Shown piece after piece: positions 44,516 through 53,984 of a DNA stretch of 64,000 nucleotides. How positions within the stretch are numbered: the first letter of the stretch is position 1; each line of letters starts with the position of its first letter. The translations under genes were made by a program, and so were the position numbers. This DNA comes from Flavobacteriales bacterium UBA4466 (GTDB taxonomy: Bacteria > Bacteroidota > Bacteroidia > Flavobacteriales_D > Crocinitomicaceae): positions 273,022 through 337,021 of the forward strand of contig CAJJBE010000004.1 in the NCBI GenBank assembly GCA_905182335.1, in the 5' to 3' direction. The notes beneath the pieces were generated by a model. That model saw only the letters and a program-made list of their open reading frames with translations. It had not been told where the DNA came from and made no database searches.

Positions 44516-45871
44516 TTAATTCAATTTGCGTTTAACAAACCATCTGTCACTACCTGGAGCAATTGAGACTCCTATATTGATGCCGTAGTATTTTTCTTTA
44601 AACACCTGTGTGTTAGTCACACCCCTGCTTCCAATTGTAACACCTAAGTTTATTGAGGAAAGGGAGTTTTGAACTACAACCGGTATACCAAACCCAAATG
44701 TTGTGCCAAAGTCTGTGACTTGTTCGCCTCCTGTTTGATATGGAAGTGTAAGTTGGTAAGCACCAACACGATATTTCATTCTGTGGTAGAATTTTGTTGT
44801 TACTTTATTTGTAATGAAATCTGTTTCAGGAATATATTCAACACCAAATGTCCTTTTTGATGAGGTGTTCAAAAAAGAGTTTGAAAATGTGTTGTCGAAT
44901 TTGTTTTCATATCTACTCCAATCTGAGATATTATATGAAGCGTGAAAAGAGAATGCTGAATTAAGCTCATTAGAGGTCCCTTTTCTGACAATTGATCTTA
45001 GTGTATAATTCAACCCAAATGTAAAAGAAGGAACATTGCTTACGTTTCCGCTTTTTGTTTGAGTGAAAGAGGATGTATCAAAATCATTTGGGTTTTCATA
45101 ATTACTCCCGAAGTAAAGACCCTCTTCGTAAGTTCCATTTATTTTTTGGAAAGGCTCAATAACACTTGAAAAGCTTATAGCGTGTTTATCATTTATTTTT
45201 TGGACGTAGCTTAATCCCATTTCATAATGGAAAGCCCTTACTTGCATTGATTTAATGCTGATTCCGCCAGCATAAATACTGCTTCCAGACTCAATTAGCG
45301 CAGATTTACGTGTGTTTGATGTGTTTCCAAATAAGTATCCAAAATTTGCTCCGACAGAAACAGTAGCGCCTCTATATTTTAATAAATTAGATGACAGTCC
45401 TAAGAATACTTCATTTATTCCCCCTTCGCCAGAATAAGTGTAGATTAAAGAATCTTCCTCAATTAAAACACGATCGCTAAATTCATAACCTCTTCTTGCA
45501 TATGGCTTTAAGCCAAAGGCCAATCCAAAGTGTTTACTTAACGACATGCCTAGGGCGAAGTTTTGAATTCCAGTTATGTTTGAGGAGCTCGAATTACCAT
45601 TTTCAGAAAATGTTGAAAGCTTAGACGAAACTCCCAAAGAGAATAGTGGTTGGCCTTTACCTAGTGCGCCGTATGTGGCGGGGTTATAGAAATTCAATAA
45701 TGTAGAATCTTGTATGGTAACAGTTGTGTTCCCTAATGCTGAAGAAACAGCATGATCTGGACCGCTAATTTCTCCCAGTCCGTATGAGCTATAAGGGCTA
45801 TTAATATTACTTTGAGATATAGCAACAGCTCCAAGTAAAAGGATTAAAAAAGATAAGGATAGATTACGCAT
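44516..45871 (-). CDS. Outer membrane beta-barrel protein
   Basis: About 451 residues from the ATG at 45871, chosen for the signal peptide (RNLSLSFLILLLGAVAISQ) and because it overlaps the coaX stop by 8 nt. The mature part starts SNINSPYSSYGLGEI, a pattern seen in Bacteroidota outer membrane proteins of the FadL/OmpP1-like shape, and continues with many amphipathic strands. Transport substrate is unknown. It is followed 12 nt later by the TPR protein gene. Confidence 0.82.
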   Translation of the reverse strand: MRNLSLSFLILLLGAVAISQSNINSPYSSYGLGEISGPDHAVSSALGNTTVTIQDSTLLNFYNPATYGALGKGQPLFSLGVSSKLSTFSENGNSSSSNITGIQNFALGMSLSKHFGLAFGLKPYARRGYEFSDRVLIEEDSLIYTYSGEGGINEVFLGLSSNLLKYRGATVSVGANFGYLFGNTSNTRKSALIESGSSIYAGGISIKSMQVRAFHYEMGLSYVQKINDKHAISFSSVIEPFQKINGTYEEGLYFGSNYENPNDFDTSSFTQTKSGNVSNVPSFTFGLNYTLRSIVRKGTSNELNSAFSFHASYNISDWSRYENKFDNTFSNSFLNTSSKRTFGVEYIPETDFITNKVTTKFYHRMKYRVGAYQLTLPYQTGGEQVTDFGTTFGFGIPVVVQNSLSSINLGVTIGSRGVTNTQVFKEKYYGINIGVSIAPGSDRWFVKRKLN

Positions 45872-46595
45872 TGTGCTTATATATTTCATGTAACCCTTTT
45901 AATGTCAGATTTTCGTCTGCAAAGATGTCATTTTTTGAGACTAAATCAAAGTTAGAAGCGTCTCCTCCCGTCATAAAAAAAGTTAAGCTTGGGAATTCCG
46001 CCCGATATTCTTGCATCATCATTGTTATTTCTGCTCTCAAACCATTCATTACACCTGAATGAATACACGAAGCTGTATCGGTACCAACGAGATTAGCCCT
46101 GGATTTATTTGAAATTAGCGGAAGTTTTCCTGTGTAATCATTAAGCGATTTATATCTCAACTGAACACCTGGAGAAATTGAACCACCAATATAATGTTTA
46201 TCTGGCCCTGTTAAATCAAATTTTACGCAAGTACCAATGTCGACTGTTACGCAATAATCAGTTTTAGAATGTGATACTGAATAGACAGCATTACAAACCC
46301 GATCAATTCCCAGAGTATGTTTGGTTTCGTAGTCTAGTTTAATTGGCAATTCAGTGTCAGATGTTATTAGATGGCAATTATCTAGTAAATCAATTACTTT
46401 TTTAGTGTCTTCGTCTGATAGCACAGAGGACATGATTGCATTGTATTTAGTATGATTCTTGAGCCAATCCTCAAGGGGAATCAAGAAGTTTAGATTAAAT
46501 GTTTCAACCGTTTTCAACCGTCCATTGATGAACCAACCTACTTTAATTGAGGTGTTTCCGGAATCGATTGCGAGTACATGATTATCTATATTCAT
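45864..46595 (-). CDS. coaX: Type III pantothenate kinase
   Basis: A 243-residue enzyme that phosphorylates pantothenate in the first step of coenzyme A synthesis. The ATG at 46595 is chosen; the longer open frame runs into the divergent tRNA gene. Visible motifs are the phosphate-binding LAIDSGNTSIKVGW (D11), the GIDRVCNAV block, the second TVDIGTCVKFD motif and the GGSISPGVQLRYKSL block. It leads the envelope gene operon coaX-OMP-TPR-lptC. Confidence 0.93.
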   Translation of the reverse strand: MNIDNHVLAIDSGNTSIKVGWFINGRLKTVETFNLNFLIPLEDWLKNHTKYNAIMSSVLSDEDTKKVIDLLDNCHLITSDTELPIKLDYETKHTLGIDRVCNAVYSVSHSKTDYCVTVDIGTCVKFDLTGPDKHYIGGSISPGVQLRYKSLNDYTGKLPLISNKSRANLVGTDTASCIHSGVMNGLRAEITMMMQEYRAEFPSLTFFMTGGDASNFDLVSKNDIFADENLTLKGLHEIYKHNA

Positions 46596-46659
46596 TCTTG
46601 TAAAGATAATATAAGTGAAAATAAATCGATATTTTTTTTCCAATATGGAAAAAAGTTGG

Positions 46660-46667
46660 TAGATTTG
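46660..46667 (+). promoter_or_regulatory. -7 promoter box for tRNA-Phe
   Basis: TAGATTTG, exact TAnnTTTG, 17 nt before the mature tRNA 5' end. An AT-rich inverted repeat (TTTTTTCC-AATAT-GGAAAAAA, 46634-46654) lies just upstream. Confidence 0.55.
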
Positions 46668-46684
46668 CGCCACCAAATTAGGTT

Positions 46685-46757
46685 GGTGATATAGCTCAGT
46701 TGGTAGAGCAATGGACTGAAAATCCATGTGTCCTTGGTTCGAACCCGAGTATCACCA
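46685..46757 (+). tRNA. tRNA-Phe (GAA)
   Basis: A 73-nt tRNA. The acceptor stem pairs GGTGATA with TATCACC, the D arm has AGCTCAGTTGGTAGAGC, the anticodon stem ATGGA/TCCAT encloses CTGAAAA with anticodon GAA, and the T loop has GGTTCGAACCC. The CCA end is not encoded. It is followed by an intrinsic terminator and is divergent from coaX. Confidence 0.96.
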
Positions 46758-46765
46758 CAGGTAAC

Positions 46766-46796
46766 TAAAAGCTCTCAAGAAATTGGGGGCTTTTTT
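46766..46796 (+). terminator. Intrinsic terminator of tRNA-Phe
   Basis: AAAAGCTCT pairs with GGGGCTTTT across an 8-10-nt loop (with a G-T pair), followed by a T run to 46796, 9 nt after the tRNA 3' end. Confidence 0.8.
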
Positions 46797-46830
46797 GTTA
46801 GTACCTATCATGATAGGATGATGTGAAAAA

Positions 46831-46860
46831 GATAAAGCAGCCCGAGAGAGCTGCTTTATC
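46831..46860 (-). terminator. Strong hairpin, likely terminator of the RND efflux operon
   Basis: GATAAAGCAGC (46831-46841) pairs perfectly with GCTGCTTTATC (46850-46860) around an 8-nt loop. On the minus strand a short T tract follows (TTTTTCAC), so it can stop transcripts arriving from the efflux operon 0.5 kb away, leaving a long 3' untranslated region. Confidence 0.6.
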
Positions 46861-47355
46861 ATACCTAACCTAACCACTATTCACTGAAAAGAATTTATTG
46901 ACCAAAGTCAATTTTAAACCTTTACACTATAAATATATAATATAAAACAAGTCAATCAAAATAAAAAGCAATTAATTTACGAGCATTACAAAATACTATG
47001 CGAACATAGTAATTACATTAGGCCTTATAAGGAGGTAGATAATTGATGTTCATAGCTTAAATACAATCATTCATAGAAATAAAACTATTTTATCATTGGA
47101 ATCCTAACAGGAGAAAATAATTGTATATGTTCGGCATTAGATGCACTTTGGTCGTTAGAAGTCTTATTTTGTCTTGTTTAAGACGTTATACTGGTTTGAT
47201 TTATTAGAGGCTTCGATTCTTTTTTTTGGTTTTTAGCAACTGATTATTGATATGTTAGTTATTTGACATTCTTGAGTATTCCTTTGTTCATCCTGTGTGT
47301 AAATAGACTTTTATGTTAATTTTAAAACAAATAGAGATAGGCTAATTAGCCTTTC
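46861..47355. other. Gene-free AT-rich stretch of about 500 bp
   Basis: No frame longer than about 30 codons with plausible composition is seen on either strand. The stretch contains a 7-bp hairpin with a CGAA tetraloop (46994-47011), short CCTAAC-type repeats at the left end and a palindrome AGGCTAATTAGCCT near 47339-47352. It may be the 3' untranslated region of the efflux operon, a decayed gene or a non-coding RNA locus. Confidence 0.5.
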
Positions 47356-47383
47356 TTTTAAATAGAGTAAACTCTATTTAAAA
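47356..47383. repeat. Perfect 13-bp inverted repeat over the RND stop codon
   Basis: TTTTAAATAGAGT (47356-47368) and ACTCTATTTAAAA (47371-47383) are exact inverted copies with a 2-nt centre. The repeat includes the stop codon of the RND gene (47374-47376), so the hairpin would form around the end of that coding region. Confidence 0.6.
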
Positions 47384-50300
47384 TTACTTCGAATTTTCCA
47401 TTTTAAAATAGTGTAAACCCATATTTTAAATCGATACATCAATAAATAGAGTACTGGGATAATAACAAGTGTTAAGAATGTTGCAAAAGTTAAGCCATAA
47501 ATAATTGCCCATGACATAGGCGCGAAGAAAACATTATTATCTCCACCAATATAAATCTTAGGATCATATGTTGTAAAAAGACTAAAGAAGTCAATATTGA
47601 ATCCAATCGCTAGTGGAACAAGCCCCAGGATTGTTGTGATTGCTGTAAGTAATACAGGACGTAGCCTTGTTTTTCCAGCATTAATAGCAGAGCTTAAAAC
47701 CTCTTCATAAGGCAATAGGTCATACTCATTTAGATTCAGTTCTTCACGTTTTGAAAGCCGTAATTTATTGATATAGTCAATTAATACGATTGCGTTGTTT
47801 ACGACTATCCCTGCCAATGATATAATACCAATCATTGTCATCATAATAACAAAGTTCTGCCTCGAAATTAGTAGCCCTAAAATAACACCAATTAAAGAAA
47901 GAGCGACTGTTAGTATAATCACCGTTGGCATCGAGTATGAGTTAAATTGAGCAACAATGATTAATAGAATTAAAAAAATAGCAATCAATAGTGCACCACT
48001 TAGGAAAGCCATTTCTTTTGCTTGTTCTTCTTGTTGACCTGTAAATTTAAACTCAAGGCCTTCTTTTAGCTTATCCTCTGCAACGTATTCGTCCATTTTC
48101 ATCTTAACCATATCAACAATTTCTGTTGGGTTAAACCCTTCATTGACATTAGATAATATTGTAACCAATGGAACTTGGTCTTTTCTAATAACGGCCGTAT
48201 ATGAACTTGTTTCAGATGGTTTTTCAATCACAGAGCGAATGGGAATGTTCATTAATTGACCTTTATTGTTTCTGAAAATTAAACGTTGATCCAATAAAGA
48301 ATTAAAATCATCACGATTTTCTTTGTTGAATTTCACGACTATGTCATAGGACTCTTCATCTTTTGTGTATGTTGAGATGTCTTCTCCTAACAATGCTTTA
48401 CGAATAGCCATACCGACCTTCGCAGTGGATGCATTTAATTTTCTGATTTGATCTCTATCAACTCTAATAGGAATCTCTGGTCTATTCAATTCAATGTTTA
48501 ATTTGAATCCTTCAACACCATCAATTTTTTGTCGTGTCAAGAACGTTTTTACTTTATTAGCCTCTTCAATCAATGTTTTGTATTCACCACGACCAGTTAA
48601 ATCTATATTAATTGGAGCACCTTGTGGTGGGCCTTGTTCATCTTTAGCTGTTGTTATTTCAATATCTGCTGTGAATACTCCTCTTAATTCAGATTGAATT
48701 TCTTTTAAAATTTCACTTGTCTCGTAGTCTCTGCGGTATTGAGATTCTATGAAATTCACCGTGATTCGTCCTTTATGTGGAGTATTACCCATTGAGACTC
48801 CCTGACTTGGATCGCTTGTGCCTTCACCCACTTGAGCAATGATGGATTGAATTAGCTGTTTATCTTTAGGAATCCCTAAAGTATCGGCTAAGTATTTCGC
48901 TAAAATGCCATTCAGTTTTTTTTCAACTTTCAGCGTTGTTTCATTTGTAACTGAAATGTCAGTACCAATTGGATGAGAGATAAAAATATTTACATAATTA
49001 GGTTGATTCACAGGGAAGAAATCAACTTTAGGAGGGAATTTTGCCATTAAGATAAAAGTCAAGAATAGTAATCCCAAGGTTCCTAAGAGAAATTTACTCT
49101 GTCGCCTACCTGTTAGCGCAAAATTTAAGAATTGTTCGTAGATAGCTTCTAATTTAGGCAAGAAACCATTTTTAAAACGTTTTGTTCCAGGTAAGAAAAT
49201 GTAAAAGTTTATCAGAATCAGGAAAGCAAAAAAGAGTAACAAGTTTCCAATTCCAACCCCTCCAATAATGACTAAAATAATTCCAACCCCACCTAAAATT
49301 ACAGCGTTACGCAACACTTTTTTTCTCTTTGGTTTATCCTCTGTTACTTTCATATATACAACTGCTAGCACAGGGTTAATTACAAGGGCAACAAATAAAG
49401 ACGAACCAAGAACAATCATTAGTGTGATTGGAAGGTATTTCATGAATTCCCCCATTATTCCTGGCCAAAGTGCCAGTGGCAAGAATGCTGCAAGTGTTGT
49501 CGCTGTTGATGCAATAATTGGCATTGCTACTTCCCCAACTCCAGTGATAACCGCTTTTTTTGAAGATAAGCCATCATCCATGTGACGATAAATATTCTCA
49601 ACAATTACAATTCCGTTATCCACTAACATTCCTAACGCAAGCACAAGAGAGAAAAGAACCATTACATTCAGAGTTACTCCCATTGCCTCAAGTATAAGGA
49701 AGGACATGAGCATAGATAGAGGGATTGCAATTCCAACAAAAAGGGCATTTCTAAGCCCTAAAAAGAATAACAGTACAACAACAACTAGAATGATACCGAG
49801 GATAATCGAGTTTTCAAGGTTGGATACCATGTCACGCGTATTATCCGATTGGTCATTTGTAATTGACACACTAACACTTCTAGGAATAGTTCCATCTTCT
49901 TTGGCTTTCGCAAGAATCTCTTCAATTTTATCTGATGCATCTAACAAGTTTTCCCCCCCTTGCTTTTTAACATCTAGCATCACTACAGGGTCTCCAAATT
50001 CTCTAGCATAAGAAGTTGTATCTCCATTACCGAAGTATACATTGGCAACATCACTTAAGTGCACCGGTAAAAAGTCATCTTGCTTAACAATTATTTGCCC
50101 TAGTTCTTCAGCGGATTCAAATTCACCTTCTATTCGGATTGTTTTTCTAATTCCATCTGTTAATATTTCTCCACCTGGAATTGTTTGATGCTCTGAGTAA
50201 ACGGCATTTTGAATATCATCGAGAGTTACACTTACGGATTGAGCCTTAATTGGATCAACGTCAATACTCATTTGTTGCTCTTGAAGACCACGCATATCAA

Positions 50301-50838
50301 CTTCACTTATTTCTGCTAAGTCCTCTATGATATCCTCTAATTCTTCCCCTATTTCCTTTAGCAAGATCGGGTTATTTCCACGCAGGTTAATATTCATTAT
50401 TGGCATAGAAGATGGGTCCAATTCAAAAATGGTTGGCTCAACTGGTAACTTAGGGAAGTCGGGATTAGTACGCGCATCATCTACCGCGTCTTTTATTTTT
50501 TGAAGGCCTTTATCGACATTCATTTTAAAGTCGAATTTGACCCTGATTGTTACGTATCCATTAACTGCATTTGTGTTAATTTCATCTACCAGGTTAATAC
50601 CACCAAGTTCTTTTTCAATATTCTTAGCGATTTTTTCCGCCATATATTTGGGTGAGGAGCCTGGTTTGGCAATGCCAATATAAATTTCAGGTATTTGTAG
50701 CTCAGGGAAGTTTTCTTTTGGCATCGATTGGTATGACATAAAACCACCAAATAATATGATAATAGCAATAAGAAAAACTGTTTTTCTGTTGTTTACAGCG
50801 AGTGTCGATAGACTAAATCCTTTAGTTTCTTTTTTCAT
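47374..50838 (-). CDS. RND family efflux transporter permease
   Basis: A 1154-residue inner membrane pump of the AcrB/hydrophobe-amphiphile type, driven by the proton gradient. It has the usual two halves of large periplasmic loops and transmembrane blocks (first helix about 17-35; the TM4 motif VLALGMLVDNGIVIVENIYRH near 400-420; TM10-11 with SLAGIVVNNAIVLIDYIN). It is about 100 residues longer than E. coli AcrB: a charged linker and two extra hydrophobic stretches sit between the halves (about 500-560). It is the last gene of the TetR-TolC-adaptor-pump operon. Confidence 0.94.
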   Translation of the reverse strand: MKKETKGFSLSTLAVNNRKTVFLIAIIILFGGFMSYQSMPKENFPELQIPEIYIGIAKPGSSPKYMAEKIAKNIEKELGGINLVDEINTNAVNGYVTIRVKFDFKMNVDKGLQKIKDAVDDARTNPDFPKLPVEPTIFELDPSSMPIMNINLRGNNPILLKEIGEELEDIIEDLAEISEVDMRGLQEQQMSIDVDPIKAQSVSVTLDDIQNAVYSEHQTIPGGEILTDGIRKTIRIEGEFESAEELGQIIVKQDDFLPVHLSDVANVYFGNGDTTSYAREFGDPVVMLDVKKQGGENLLDASDKIEEILAKAKEDGTIPRSVSVSITNDQSDNTRDMVSNLENSIILGIILVVVVLLFFLGLRNALFVGIAIPLSMLMSFLILEAMGVTLNVMVLFSLVLALGMLVDNGIVIVENIYRHMDDGLSSKKAVITGVGEVAMPIIASTATTLAAFLPLALWPGIMGEFMKYLPITLMIVLGSSLFVALVINPVLAVVYMKVTEDKPKRKKVLRNAVILGGVGIILVIIGGVGIGNLLLFFAFLILINFYIFLPGTKRFKNGFLPKLEAIYEQFLNFALTGRRQSKFLLGTLGLLFLTFILMAKFPPKVDFFPVNQPNYVNIFISHPIGTDISVTNETTLKVEKKLNGILAKYLADTLGIPKDKQLIQSIIAQVGEGTSDPSQGVSMGNTPHKGRITVNFIESQYRRDYETSEILKEIQSELRGVFTADIEITTAKDEQGPPQGAPINIDLTGRGEYKTLIEEANKVKTFLTRQKIDGVEGFKLNIELNRPEIPIRVDRDQIRKLNASTAKVGMAIRKALLGEDISTYTKDEESYDIVVKFNKENRDDFNSLLDQRLIFRNNKGQLMNIPIRSVIEKPSETSSYTAVIRKDQVPLVTILSNVNEGFNPTEIVDMVKMKMDEYVAEDKLKEGLEFKFTGQQEEQAKEMAFLSGALLIAIFLILLIIVAQFNSYSMPTVIILTVALSLIGVILGLLISRQNFVIMMTMIGIISLAGIVVNNAIVLIDYINKLRLSKREELNLNEYDLLPYEEVLSSAINAGKTRLRPVLLTAITTILGLVPLAIGFNIDFFSLFTTYDPKIYIGGDNNVFFAPMSWAIIYGLTFATFLTLVIIPVLYLLMYRFKIWVYTILKWKIRSNFK

Positions 50839-50860
50839 TTTAATTTAGAATTTGATCTAT

Positions 50861-51913
50861 TTATTTAGCTCTTACGATGTCACCTTTTGCAATGCCTTTT
50901 GCACCTTCGGCAACGATCATAATCCCTGGTTGAATGCTTCCAGATTTAAGCAATGCTTTTCCGTTGAATTTCTCAATAACTATTACATTAACTTGTGACA
51001 CTATATATTTATCATCTTTCTTCGTTGCGACATATACAAAATCAACGTTGTTTTGATCTTTCAGTAAACTTTTACTTGATATAACTAATCCTGCTTTTAC
51101 ATCTAAATCCGTAATAGAAACTTCAGCTAACATGTTTGGCAGTAAAAGATTATTATTTTTTATGGAAGCCATGATTCTGAATGTTCTATTTGTTGGCTCG
51201 ATATAGTTTCCAACGTTTGTAATATTCAAATGAATAGAAGTGTCATTATAGCTAGGGAATGTAACTCGGACAGGTGTTCCAACTTTAATATTTGAGATGT
51301 GTTTTTCTGAAATACTAGCAATAACATCAATATTCTCATTATTCACTAAACGAACAATTGGAGCGGTAGGCCCTGCCAGTTGTCCGTTCCGAGCGAATAC
51401 ATTATCTATAACTCCTGTGAATGGTGCTTTGATGATTGCTTTTTCACGTTGAACATTTAACGAATTGAGTCTAGTATTTAAGGAGGAAACTTGATTTTTA
51501 GCAGTTTCATAATCGAACTCAGACCCTACTCCACGTTTTTTTAGTTCTTCTTGCTTGCCTAAAATGTATTCAGCATATTCTAATTGTATTTTAAATTCTT
51601 CGGCGTTTGACGAAAGAATTGAAGCGTCAATTGTAGCAATTGTTTGCCCAGCTCTTACAATTTGTCCCTCTTTTACTTTTATAGATGTGATTAGCCCACC
51701 CATTTCAGCATTAATAATAATGTCTTTGTCTGTCTCAACATTTCCTTGTACACGAATTTCGTGAGTAAAGTCCTTTAATTCTGCTATTTCTAGTTTTACA
51801 AGAGGGCTTAATTCCGCATCTTTTACACGTACATCCGTAGATTCTGTAGAGCAAGAGTTAAGTGTTATTAAACCCAGTACGAGTGCGAATACTTTAGTTA
51901 ATTTACGTTTCAT
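50861..51913 (-). CDS. RND efflux periplasmic adaptor (membrane fusion protein), lipoprotein
   Basis: A 350-residue adaptor connecting the RND pump to the outer membrane channel. A lipobox LNSC places the lipidated Cys at 21. The lipoyl/barrel-sandwich strands (GLITSIKVKEGQIVRAGQTIATID) flank a helical hairpin (about 95-155), followed by KAPFTGVIDNVFARNGQLAG and a beta-barrel domain. It lies 22 nt upstream of the pump gene and 25 nt downstream of the TolC-like gene. Confidence 0.93.
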   Translation of the reverse strand: MKRKLTKVFALVLGLITLNSCSTESTDVRVKDAELSPLVKLEIAELKDFTHEIRVQGNVETDKDIIINAEMGGLITSIKVKEGQIVRAGQTIATIDASILSSNAEEFKIQLEYAEYILGKQEELKKRGVGSEFDYETAKNQVSSLNTRLNSLNVQREKAIIKAPFTGVIDNVFARNGQLAGPTAPIVRLVNNENIDVIASISEKHISNIKVGTPVRVTFPSYNDTSIHLNITNVGNYIEPTNRTFRIMASIKNNNLLLPNMLAEVSITDLDVKAGLVISSKSLLKDQNNVDFVYVATKKDDKYIVSQVNVIVIEKFNGKALLKSGSIQPGIMIVAEGAKGIAKGDIVRAK

Positions 51914-51938
51914 CTTTTGTTGTAAGGTTATTTCGTTT

Positions 51939-53273
51939 TTATTGATTCGGTAATATGTTGTTGTATAGTTTATCTAATACTAGTTTTGCTTGGAATAGTT
52001 CCACGAGTGAACCAATATATTGAGCTTGTGCTGTCATATATTGTGTATGTTTTTGTGTTACGTTTATACTGTTTACTTTTCCAATATTCACACGGATAAG
52101 GGCATTACTGTAAATTGTTTTGGCAAGAGCCATATTCTGGCTTTGTAATGCTGTTTTGCTCAAGGTAGCTTTATAGTTGTTTTGAGATTGTATTTCTTGG
52201 AACTGTAGATTTTGTTCCATTAAGACCAAGCTGTTTTGATCACTCAATAATTTAATTTTCGATTGAGATGTTCTTGCATGTCTAGATAAACCAGAAAAGA
52301 CAGGGATATTTAGCTGTAACCCCCAAACTGTTTGAGGATACCATCTTTCATCTGTAAAGAAGTTGAATTCACCTCGGAATGCATTATAAGCTTGAGAGAA
52401 GAAAGCATTTAGTGAAGGAAGATTTGATAGTTTATTATTCTTCACATTTAACTCAGATAATTTAACTTGACCCTCAAGTATCATGAAGGTGATGTTACTT
52501 TTAATGTCGCCAGTTTTTAGAGCTTCTTTCGTCATGAGCTCATTCGTAGAGTTACTTACATTGATAAGACCTTTAATAGGGTAGCCCATTGCAAGTTTCA
52601 ACATGTTCAGAGTATTCTCATATTGTAAGCTAGCATTCAATTGAGCATTTTTAGCATCAATTAGTGAATAGGAAAATTGGTCCATGTCTTCCTGTAGTAT
52701 TAGACCTAACTCAAGCAAGTGTTGTTGCTGTTTAACTAATTCAGTAGTCGTTGCAACTAATGAGTCCATAAATGATTTGTTTTCTTTAGCTATTGCTACG
52801 AGTCCATAGGTTTGAATTACACTAAACACAACGTCTTCTTTAGATTGATTTGACAACGTTTCCTGAAATTCCGTAAAAAATGAGGCTACTTGCAGTCCTA
52901 CTATATAAGATCCGTCAAATAATATCTGGCCAACTTCAATTGATCCACTTGAATTGTATTTTGTTCCCGCTTCAAAAGAAATAGTTTCACCATCTGCAGC
53001 CATAGGGTTTAAAAACTTAGCGTCTAACACGGTAATAGGGAGGTTAATAAAATGATTAAAGTTTCCATTTATGTTTACTTGAGGAAAACCCAAACCACGT
53101 GTTTCAATAATTTTCTTTCGAGCAATTTCGATGTCATTATTAGCATTTTTTACTATAAGGTGGTTTTCTAAAGCATATACCTTTGCATCTTCAATGGTAA
53201 AGCTTTTTACTTCTTGTGTAAATGATGTAGCGGCAATAAGTATACTAGTTAAGGTGAATATAAATTTATGCAT
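51939..53273 (-). CDS. TolC family outer membrane efflux protein
   Basis: A 444-residue outer membrane channel subunit. It has a signal peptide (ending AATSFTQ), long helices and the two structural repeats of the family (YALENHLIVKNANNDIEIARKK near 33-54; the second half begins near 240), with the barrel-type segment VWGLQLNIPVFSGL. It would form the exit duct of the tripartite pump. Its start overlaps the TetR gene by 8 nt, so the two are translationally coupled. Confidence 0.93.
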   Translation of the reverse strand: MHKFIFTLTSILIAATSFTQEVKSFTIEDAKVYALENHLIVKNANNDIEIARKKIIETRGLGFPQVNINGNFNHFINLPITVLDAKFLNPMAADGETISFEAGTKYNSSGSIEVGQILFDGSYIVGLQVASFFTEFQETLSNQSKEDVVFSVIQTYGLVAIAKENKSFMDSLVATTTELVKQQQHLLELGLILQEDMDQFSYSLIDAKNAQLNASLQYENTLNMLKLAMGYPIKGLINVSNSTNELMTKEALKTGDIKSNITFMILEGQVKLSELNVKNNKLSNLPSLNAFFSQAYNAFRGEFNFFTDERWYPQTVWGLQLNIPVFSGLSRHARTSQSKIKLLSDQNSLVLMEQNLQFQEIQSQNNYKATLSKTALQSQNMALAKTIYSNALIRVNIGKVNSINVTQKHTQYMTAQAQYIGSLVELFQAKLVLDKLYNNILPNQ

Positions 53274-53877
53274 CAGTGTTTAATTTTTTTTTAAGGTAAA
53301 GCCTTCCTGTATCATTTGCCATTCCATTTATTTGTAAACGAATCATTTCGAGGAAGACATCTTGAAATTTGAATTCTGGCCATCTGAAGATCTCTGGATT
53401 CATAGCGGCATCTGATGATGCTACATATAATTTTGCTGCAATAGACGGATTTAAATTAGCGCGATAAATTTTTTCTTGAATTCCTCGTTCAATATTTTTA
53501 GTAATCATATTCAGAACAAATATCATTTTGTGAGTTTCAATTACTTGCCAAGCATCTTTGTGAAACTTTTTAATATCTGAAAATACAATTGGGTTGAAAT
53601 TGTTGAATTGTTTTGTTACTACCTCACTAATCTGGATTAATTCGTCAATGGCATTCTCGGATTGTGCTGCAGTATTTGTGCATACAGCAGAATCCATATG
53701 AACCTTCATTTCAATAATAGATGTGACTAAGTCATTTTTATCATTAAAATAGTTGTAAATCGTTTTTTTGGAAATAGCTAGCTCTCTAGCTAAATCGTCC
53801 ATAGTGACACTTTTAACACCAAATTTCATGTAAACAACAGAGGCACGGTCTAGAATTTCTAGTTTTTTCTCATCCAT
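53266..53877 (-). CDS. TetR/AcrR family transcriptional regulator of the efflux operon
   Basis: A 203-residue regulator. The N-terminal DNA-binding domain (about 5-60) shows the TetR pattern: ILDRASVVYMKFGVKSVTMDDLARELAISKKTIYNYF. The C-terminal half is helical and would bind a ligand. As the first gene of the pump operon it probably represses its own promoter, relieved by pump substrates (inference from context). A -7 box lies 4 nt before the ATG and an imperfect inverted repeat is found just upstream. Confidence 0.92.
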   Translation of the reverse strand: MDEKKLEILDRASVVYMKFGVKSVTMDDLARELAISKKTIYNYFNDKNDLVTSIIEMKVHMDSAVCTNTAAQSENAIDELIQISEVVTKQFNNFNPIVFSDIKKFHKDAWQVIETHKMIFVLNMITKNIERGIQEKIYRANLNPSIAAKLYVASSDAAMNPEIFRWPEFKFQDVFLEMIRLQINGMANDTGRLYLKKKLNTDA

Positions 53878-53881
53878 TACA

Positions 53882-53914
53882 CAAATTTAATATAATATAA
53901 ACCTTGGAAACAAA
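53882..53914 (-). promoter_or_regulatory. Promoter of the tetR-efflux operon
   Basis: On the minus strand TTTG (53914-53911), a 21-nt spacer and TAAATTTG (53889-53882) fit the Bacteroidota promoter. The box ends 4 nt before the TetR ATG, suggesting a leaderless transcript. Confidence 0.5.
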
Positions 53915-53939
53915 AAAAACAAAAAAAGTTTCTGAAGGT
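53901..53939. promoter_or_regulatory. Imperfect inverted repeat, possible TetR operator
   Basis: ACCTTGGAAAC (53901-53911) and GTTTCTGAAGGT (53928-53939) are inverted copies with one extra base, separated by 16 nt of almost pure A. The repeat sits between divergent tetR and rnhA and overlaps the -33 element of tetR. The spacer is longer than in classic TetR operators, so the assignment is tentative. Confidence 0.3.
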
Positions 53940-53984
53940 GTATGCTGAAGGTATTAAAATTATATCTTCGTTAAAAGTAACGCT

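Noticed and set aside
46596..46727. Upstream extension of coaX to an earlier in-frame start
   Set aside because: The extension overlaps the divergent tRNA-Phe gene and the family begins at the ATG at 46595.
46994..47011. CGAA-loop hairpin as a riboswitch or structured RNA
   Set aside because: A single 7-bp stem without further conserved structure or downstream gene does not support it.
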